DNA of 64,000 bases from Isoetes taiwanensis (taxonomy: Eukaryota > Streptophyta > Lycopodiopsida > Isoetales > Isoetaceae). Shown here piece by piece: positions 56,935 through 64,000 of this stretch. Position numbers and translations under genes: made by a program. The stretch spans positions 5,383,091 through 5,447,090 of the forward strand of contig JAJEKV010000077.1 in NCBI GenBank assembly GCA_021234155.1, given 5' to 3'. The stretch's first letter is position 1. Each line of letters begins with the position of its first letter. The notes below the pieces were generated by a model. That model was not told the DNA's origin, ran no database searches, and saw nothing but the letters and a program-made list of their open reading frames with translations.

Positions 56935-58680
56935 TCGCGGACGCCCCTACTGTGATACGGGTGCACTCACCGTAAACAAACAGAGTTCATCCCCCATACC
57001 AGCTTTATGCCGATACCGCTCCTCCACATAACACCGCAACCGCGGACGGTTCCAGTCTGGGAAGAGTGAAGGGTCATTTACCCCCGCCTCCCTCGTGGTC
57101 TACCTAGCCGGGAAGCGTAAAACATACATGTCAAGATATAGCATAAGCAACATATCCACCTCCAAGGGTGGTCCATCACATCTGCATAAACAAGGTGAGC
57201 ACAATACATATGGGGAGCTCTACCCAAGGTTCGACTCAAGGGATGACTCGACGGCTTGGTCTCCAGAGTTCATTGCGCATGAATTCATGGCAATGGATTT
57301 GGCTGGCATATGAACATGGCATAGGGTTGTCCGGCCCATCCGCCTCTTCCCCTGCGGCACACTTTGCAGTAGGCCGGGTGTGTTGGGACCGATCAGAGGT
57401 CCTCACGGATGCATAGCCAAAGGGCTATTCCCGGTTTCATCATCCTCCCCAGCCCGATGGGGGCAGGTAGGAATCACTTCCTCCAGGTCTACATAATCGA
57501 CTCAAGGTGACTAGAGGGCCACCGCCTCAGACTGACTTGAACCCATTGGAAGGTGAACCCCACCCCACGCAAACAGCCCATGCCTTACCCGCACTCTGGC
57601 AAGGCATTAGACCTAGTCACAATGATCCCGTGAGCACTAACACACCATAGGGATCGCTCAAGAGTCGTAACACCTAACCTCCTTCTAAGCTGCCCGGGTT
57701 CGGCCCTTCACCCACAAACTGTGTGGTTCTTGTGCACGCCTAATCTATAGTGTGCTAGAGAGGCTACTCTGTAGGAGCATCTACTACCAAGCTCTAGGTC
57801 TCTACCCCTTCCCAATACAAGGAGTTCATAGAGAAACATCATCCACATAAATACATTGTAAGAACTAAAGAACTATATCTAATCTACATCATAGAGTTAG
57901 GTTCTTTAGTTAGAGTCCGGTATCTAGAGATCTAGAAGGCTGTTATGGGCAATTTAATAGGCTAAACCCATCGATTTATGACTAGAAATAGGGTTTAGAC
58001 TATCTAAATTGACCAAATACCCGATCCTTGAGTGGCTCCTCCCCACTGAAGTTCAAACCATCCCATTGAAAACGCCGAATCAAGGGAAACTAATGATGCA
58101 ATTCTCTCAGAGTTCGGGATGCGGTTTTGGTGCTGAGGCAGCCAAAACAGAGTTCTAAAACCCTAGAAACTAAAAAATTGGGCAAGCTAGGGTTTCTCCC
58201 TTTAATAGACAAGGGTTGGCTAGGGTTTCCAATTATCCCCTTTAGGCATGTGGGATAATTGGGAATGGGGCCCACTTGCCTTTAATGGCTAGGTGCAAAA
58301 AATGTGCCCACATGGAAAGCAGGTGCCCACATTAATGTGTACATTGGAAAATGTGCACATTAATTGCACCTATGGGTGTGGCCCACTTGGCATGAAGTGT
58401 CCCATTATGGAAAGTTGCCCACATTAATGTGTACATTGGAAAATGTGCACATTAATAGTTGCCCATATTTCCGCAAGTTGCCCCTCTAGGGCCACCGCTA
58501 CACGGCCGCACACGCGGTAATGCGGATTTGGCAAAGACAAGATACGCCCCGGACCGATAATCGCCCCGAACGCCACATTCTCCCCATCTTGAAATGATGT
58601 CGCCCGGCAAGATCGCGGGTCTCCCCACCTTGAGATCATCCTCCCCTCCGCAATCAACCCGATACATACGATAAACTACT
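56935..58680 (-). repeat. Probable 3' LTR of the chromovirus
   Basis: Begins with GACGCCCCTACTGTGATACGG and shares a colinear series of blocks with 34870-36190 (ACGCCCCTA, GAAGCGTAA, GAGCTCTACCC, CCATCCGCCTCTTCCCCTG, CACACTTTGCAG, TCTCTACCCCTTCCCAATACA). It lies beyond the chromodomain end of the minus-strand element, where that element's 3' LTR belongs. Polypyrimidine runs near 58610-58650 (CTCCCCACC, CCTCCCCTCC) may be the polypurine tract on the minus strand. Exact ends are unresolved. Confidence 0.55.
58324..58456. repeat. Duplicated 41-bp hairpin
   Basis: A 41-bp sequence starting TGCCCACATTAATG occurs twice, identically, at 58324-58364 and 58416-58456 (92-base period). Each copy contains an inverted repeat ATTAATGTGTACATT / AATGTGCACATTAAT with one mismatch and a 4-base loop (GGAA). 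Confidence 0.92.
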
Positions 58681-58699
58681 ATAGTATTTATATATTTAT

Positions 58700-59530
58700 T
58701 AAGATTACCTTAAGGTAATATTTTTAGGACATTATCACATTATTATATTATGAAATAACTTATCAATTCATAACATCATTAAAATAGGTTACTCAATAAT
58801 TCACTTTAACATGACAATTAAGTTTATCAAATTTAAGATTAGCGCTCGAGGTACCCTTCATTCCTTGCAACACATTCCAACAAAATTTGTGTTGCAAGTC
58901 TCCGTAGCTCTCCCCTTGCCCTCCCTGAGCTTTTATTGCCTCACAGGCCGACACTAATGCTAGTACCATTTAATTATAAATAAAGTTTTGCTATATGGTG
59001 ACCACCCCACCCATCTACATGGATGCATGGCTAATCTCCCTGTAGGGAAGAGGTGAATCTTCCATTATGGTCGTGGAGACAAAGCTTATATGCCTATATG
59101 TTGCCCATGCCTACACCCTAGTTGCCTGGGCAGTGGAGGATAGGTCCTTCCCGTAAATGGGGCGTGGAAGGATGGATTCCTCCTATCAAAGCATATATGG
59201 GGCTAGAGGTGCTTTTCCTATCGAATGCATTCCTTCATGACCCTTTCTTCGAGGTCGCCTACTTCCGCGGGACGTAAGTAGACTTTCTAATCTACCTTCC
59301 ACTCACCCAAGTTTTGGAAACGCTGGTCATGCCTACCTTGACATTACACCACGCTCTAGAGATCACCGTAGTGGTCCCATCATCGGCAACAACGATGCAC
59401 CCATACCAAGCATATAGTTGCATGAGATTAATCTTTAACTAACATAGAATTAATCTACGCAAATCCGACATGCCCGAGCCGATTTCTTCGAGATGACCTT
59501 GCCGCCCCATTGCTCCATAAATTGTGGGTA
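58700..59530. other. Element 3' untranslated part, no domain seen
   Basis: AT-rich DNA followed by mixed sequence between the probable LTR and the chromodomain end of the minus-strand pol. No recognisable coding. Confidence 0.4.
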
Positions 59531-59539
59531 CACGCTTTA

Positions 59540-60720
59540 CTAAATCTTTCTTAAGTACCCATGTCGCCTTCCACTGGTAAGTGTTTCCACTTTGACCAAA
59601 TACTCGAGGAATTTCGATCTTCTCGCTTTCTTGAAAGCTTTATCAAGAATCAATTCTCGAACTATTTCCAACTCCTCCTCCTCCATTTCCAACAGCGTTG
59701 AGTGTCCAAGACTTCGTCGGATTTGGAGGTGCTTTAACAAACTCACGCGGAAGACCTTATGAATCTTTAGGGTGTCGGCAAGTCTAGTTTGTAGGCTTGA
59801 TTACCTACTTCGACTATTCTCAAGGGTCCAGCCCACCTTTGGAGCAAGCTTCTTGCAATTCCCCGATCCCGACCTTCGCTTTTGTTTCACCTTTGATCTT
59901 GAGCCAAACATCATCTCCAACTTTGAACTCTCTTATCGTGCTCGGGATGCTTGTCTACGATGCTCTTTTGTCGACTTCTTGTCGCTAGCGTGATACCCTC
60001 GAACCTCTTCCACAAGCCGCAGATATCGCCAACATCCCGCGAACTTCCACTTTTGACAATGTGGTTGTGCCAAGTATCCGAGTTAGGCAATCGATAGCGT
60101 GAATTGATCATAAATGGGCCACATTTGGGATGATTCCCCGCTGGTGCTATTGTATGCAAACCCACCAAGTGAATAAATTCTTCCCACATACCTTGCTTAT
60201 TCCGCACATAATTTCGTAGCATGTCCTCTAAAATCCTCGTTGGTCCGCCTCCGCTTGGCCATATCCGTCGAGGATGATATGTCGCGTTTCATGGATAGCT
60301 TCGCCCTGGATTGTCGCAAAGAGGTCCCCGCCAAAGGCGCCATGAACTTTCGATCCCTCGTTCTGAGATAATCTCCCTTGGCATGCCATGAAGCCTAAAG
60401 ATCTTTTGGTGAAGAGTCACTGTGATCCATAGTCAGATTCGTGGTCCCCGCAAGGCACAAAATGTGCCATCTTCGACAACTTGTCGACCACTACCATCAA
60501 GGCATCCTTCCTCTACCGGCCCTTGGGAGCCCCTGTTATGAAATCCATGCTAATCACTCTCCCACTTAGCGCTTGGCACCGCACGGCTCTAATGCTCTCG
60601 AATCGGCCGTTCGCTTCGCGTCACGACATAACCGGCATTCTTTGATGTAGCGAAGCACTTTGCTTCTTCATTCCTCGCCAATAATAGCCGCCGCCAAGAC
60701 TTTGAAATATGTTTTCATAA
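59540..60720 (-). pseudogene. Chromovirus integrase and chromodomain
   Basis: Minus-strand text. About 60650-60250: integrase core pieces including GMPREIISERG (the G-P..I-(V/I)SDRD step with the second Asp changed toward Glu) and TYHPRRI-x-PSGG (for the usual AYHPQTDGQTE). 60222-59911: ILEDMLRNYVRNKQGMWEEF matching the MLR-YV...W-x-FLP helix. 59930-59760: the GPY/F region in broken frames. 59746-59540: ELEIVRELILDKAFKKARRS, KFLEYLVKV, a chromodomain, in which the third aromatic cage W of LVKWKG is replaced (LVKVET). A chromodomain after the integrase defines chromoviruses and targets insertion to marked chromatin. Confidence 0.82.
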
Positions 60721-61049
60721 ATCCCGCGATGGCCAGTTATTGGGTCAAGCAGCGCGGTCATGGAGGATCAATTTCCTTACACCCGATGGTTCGGCACGCA
60801 CAACTTGTTCTTATGGTATAACAACAGTTGCCTTCCTTCTTATAATGTTTAAAGGCTTCCCGCCTCCTTATCCTGTTCTAGCCTCCCTAGAGAGGCTTGC
60901 CCATACTTCCTTGAAATCCACATCCATTGGCAAGGACTCTTCAATCTTCTTTACCAAAGTCGCCGGAGAGCGCCGAAATTGCATTGTAATGCACTCTAGT
61001 TGTCGTGGGATGCCTTTGAAAGCGATTCGCTACCACATTGAGCTTCCCC

Positions 61050-62300
61050 GCTTGTAGACTATATCAAAGTCATATTCTTCAAGGAACTCCATCCACCTTC
61101 GGGCCAAAGTTGAGGTGTGTGGTTATGCGGAATACATACCGAGGCTCATGGTTCAGGATCCAATTGGAACTTCCTTCCCAAAAGATAATGCCTCCAAATT
61201 CTTAATGCCCCGACAACCGCAAGCACCCGATCGCGGCGTTGAAGTAGCTTTCGCAGGCTGCTCATCTTCCCCGAGTCATAGACGCTACTACACGCTTCTT
61301 TTGCATAAGCATCGCCCTGAAGCTATCTTACTTTAATGACCGCTGCCAAGCTTGTCTTCTTCCCGGTCCCGTAGGTTAAGACCGGGCGTTGTTAAAGCTT
61401 CCTTCAACAATTCAAACCCCTTTTTAGCTTTTTGTGCCAATGTTCTGCCTAATCTTTTTTTCACTTTCTCCCCTCGCCAGGGCCCTGTTAACGGGCTATC
61501 TTAGCAAAGTTCTTTACTTAACTTCCTCAGAAAATTCTCAAGTAGGCCGAAAACTTCGACTTCATGCACATTCTTCGGGCGACCGGCCACCGAATGACGG
61601 TTCAATTTTTGGCGGATCCGCCGAGATGCCCTTCTCACTGAGATCACGCGACCGGAGATATTCCACCTTTTTCCATTGCGAAGCGACACTTGGACAACTT
61701 GGCGCATAACCGGTGCTCTTTTCAACTTCTAGCACCTCTTTGTTGCATTGTTTTCGAGGGATCTCGCTATACACCAAAATGTCATCAAAGAATAATGCAT
61801 CACAAAGGTGTCTAAAAGTCCTCGAAGATGTCGCTCATGAGCCTCATGAACGCCGGGGGCATTCGAGCAAGCCAAAAGGCATTACCGCGGAATTCATAGT
61901 GCCCATACCGCTCTAAAAGCGGTCTTATGAATATCTTCTTCCTTTATCCGATTCGATGATAGCCGACCTTAAGTCGCATTTTGAGAAGACCTTTGCACCT
62001 TTGTAGTTGATCCATCAAGTCATCCGACGGGAGCGATACTTGTTCTTAATGGTGTGCTTATTCAACCGCCTATAGTCTATGCACATTTTAAACCGCCATC
62101 CTTCTTCTTAACAAAGAGAATGGGCGCCCAAATGGCGGTAGACACTAGGTCTAATGAAGCCTAGGTCGAAAGCAACTCTCGCAATTGCCAGCCCCGACAA
62201 CTCCCCGTTGTCATTCTATATGGAGCCTTGCTTGTTGGTTTTTGTTCCTGCTCGAAAGTGCTATTCTCGACTCGACTTCTATAAGGAGGGAGCCGTTTGA
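61050..62300 (-). pseudogene. Chromovirus reverse transcriptase and RNase H
   Basis: Minus strand. About 62140-61960: APILFVKKKDGGLKMCIDYR, RLNKHTIKNKY, then YKGAKVFSKCDLRSAI (first catalytic Asp). About 61930-61770: YGHYEFRVMPFGL, then FFDDILVYS, the catalytic box (usual FIDDILVYS). 61500-61050 holds RNase H text around the DAS-x-x-GxGAVL and LxVIxAL-x-WR-Y steps in shifted frames. Each block is unmistakable; shifts occur every 50-150 bases. Confidence 0.85.
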
Positions 62301-62499
62301 TCTCATCCGAAAGAGATCATGGAACTCCGCGGATCGCTTTTAGCTATTTGCTTCGCAACTTGTCGGCAGCACCTTTGTCTTTGCTTCCTTTCGATTCCGC
62401 CGCTGATCTCAAGCTTGAAAATGTATGCCACTTGCTCACTCTTGATGCACTTGAACAAAACCGCTTAGAAGACATACACCGCATGATGGGAACAACTTC

Positions 62500-64000
62500 C
62501 TTACCGCTATCTCAATAATCTTGCCGCTTGGGCCGGAAGGTCACCTTCCGCTTCCATTAATCGATAATGGCCCCGCCGGGTCCGGGAGGTACTCCATTCC
62601 TATGATCAAGTCGCATTTTCCAATGCCCATTACTTGCCTCTATCCGATATTAATCCCCGCAAGTCGATGTCGGCACTCTTGCTCGCCGTCGCCTTTACCG
62701 CCTAATTTGCTAAGACAACGGCCTTTGCTTTGACTTTAGTGGTTTCAACTTCAACATTTGAACCATTCGGGATGCAAAGTTATGGCTACTTCCGAAGTCT
62801 ATCAAGACTATGAATGACTTGGTCTTAGCCTTCCCCATCGTGGGAAATTATTTTATAATCGCTGCTCAGATTGCTCCATTATGCAAAGATATGACACTCA
62901 CCCCGAATGTAGTCGCTGGCCTTCCGGGTTGTCCGTCGCATTGCAGTGTCCCAATCTCCCAACTCCGCCAGTGCTGCACTCATGACGAGGGGCAGCCACG
63001 CCTCTATGGCCTGGCCGAAGCACTCAAGCAAAGCCGCTTATGCACTCCGGTCGCCTTTTCCTCGGGCATTGTTCCGCAAAAAGGATCGTGACCGCTTGAG
63101 TAGTTTGACCTCCCGCTTGTCTTTGAAGGACACTCCGCTTTTCTCCCCGGCTTCTCGGTTGTTACCATATGGGCTCTCTTAGCCGACTCGATGGCCGCCT
63201 AGGGCTATAGCGCTTCTTTGCCTTTGTCCCGAAATGCCGCTGCCTTCCGGCCTCGCTATTTCGAGGTCCCGGCCCTTGCAAGCTTATAGCCTTGACTCGC
63301 CGCCGCATCGTTTAGGGTTTATTGCCCTCACCAGCCTTTATGGATCTCCCCATTCAAAATTTCAATATAGCTTTCATCGCGATATGTTTCACCTAATTTT
63401 GGTACGCGATACCAAATTTCATGAATTCCGTCAGATACTTCTCGATTGGTTTGTTGCCTTGCCGCAACCTCAGGAACCGGGTGATCATACTAGACTTATG
63501 TTCCTCGACGTAATGACGCTTTTGAAGGCTTTAGCAAACTTCCCGAACTTACAAGCATCCCCGCTTAAGCCATGTGCCTTTTGCATAACCTTCTTCCACC
63601 AAACTGCGCGGCTCCTTTCAAGTTGGTCAAGCAAGCACTTTTTCCTTTGTCTTTATCCTTCATGCCCGTAGCATTGCCGCATTCACTCATCTCGCCCAGC
63701 CATGCTCTGTTTAATCCCGACCGTTTCTCCCCGAGAACCTGTTCCACTTCCTGCCTTCCATACATTGCCCAAGCAGGAATCTACCTTCTTCGTAGTCGAG
63801 GCCCTGATGTCCCTTTGTCGTCCATCCTGGGCGTTTCTCTGCCTTCCCTCTTCAGTGTTCCTTGCCTTCCATCCTGCTCGTCCCGGCTTGCTTTCTTCTT
63901 CTTTCCTCTGAGCCTGAAGTTCGAAGTCCGAGCTTGAGTCGAGGAACCGGAAGCTCTGGGATCTCTCTCTTGCTCCTCTTCTTGTTCCTTCCGCTTTTTC
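62500..64000 (-). pseudogene. Chromovirus gag and protease, running off the window
   Basis: Minus strand. About 62840-62530 is the protease region (IDFGSSHNF-like text and LDVILGMD-type steps in broken frames). About 63100-62900 has Cys/His text of the gag zinc knuckle. About 63480-63350 reads LRLRQGNKPIEKYLTEFMKF, the retrotransposon gag LxQGxxSVxEYxxEFxxL motif. The upstream end is a charged KKRKEQEEEQERD region at 64000-63950. The 5' LTR lies outside the window. Confidence 0.75.

Noticed and set aside
60740-63937. Plus-strand frames up to 145 codons across the chromovirus
   Set aside because: Antisense shadows; all recognisable domains there are on the minus strand.
1-64000. Organellar or bacterial origin for the window
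   Set aside because: Spliceosomal introns, LTR and LINE retroelements, TRIM and plant receptor-like genes are nuclear plant features. The bacterial-like ParB/methyltransferase architecture sits in intron-containing DNA.

Overview
The window looks like nuclear DNA of a land plant with a large, transposon-rich genome. The evidence is a plant-type secreted leucine-rich-repeat (LRR) protein, an intron-containing PP2A B' subunit gene with plant-like GT..AG introns, a CRINKLY4-like kinase fragment, a plant TMEM53-like (DUF829) fragment, and several classes of plant retroelement. I cannot name the lineage; the load of old retroelements and unfamiliar repeats would suit a fern, lycophyte or gymnosperm, but that is inference. 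Only the LRR gene is a clean, complete open frame. Almost everything else carries stops or one-base shifts, many of them in homopolymers, so each is either real decay or consensus error.

Layout. 0-3.4 kb: intact LRR gene. 3.5-3.9 kb: cluster of inverted GGAAACCCTTCC words. 4.8-5.0 kb: foldback element. 5.4-5.8 kb: Ty3/gypsy integrase remnant. 6.9-12.8 kb: a LINE split by a Ty1/copia element with two LTRs and a perfect 5-bp target duplication. 14.6-16.8 kb (minus): decayed gene with a methyltransferase-like C-terminal part. 17.2-21.6 kb (plus): Crypton/DUF3504-like tyrosine recombinase gene, interrupted by a TRIM element and a LINE and bracketed by about 190-bp direct repeats. 22.1-25.5 kb (minus): PP2A B' gene. 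26-34.8 kb: repeat pairs, a kinase pseudogene and a TMEM53-like pseudogene. 34.9-36.2 kb: solo-LTR-like block. 36.6-43.8 kb: a locus with a second ParB/methyltransferase-like gene (minus), three small paralogous reading frames, and at least 17 copies of a roughly 22-bp palindrome. 44.0-55.1 kb: Ty3/gypsy element (plus) with an additional 3' region. 56.9-64 kb: chromodomain Ty3/gypsy element (minus) running off the window, with its 3' LTR related to the block at 34.9 kb.

The part most likely to be new is the 36.6-43.8 kb locus together with the 14.6-21.6 kb region. Both contain copies of a gene joining a ParB-like segment to an amino-methyltransferase-like segment. One copy sits in a field of palindromes with fixed 10-bp arms and a variable central dinucleotide; the other lies next to a tyrosine recombinase gene. 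That these parts form one mobile or modification system is a hypothesis, not something the sequence proves.
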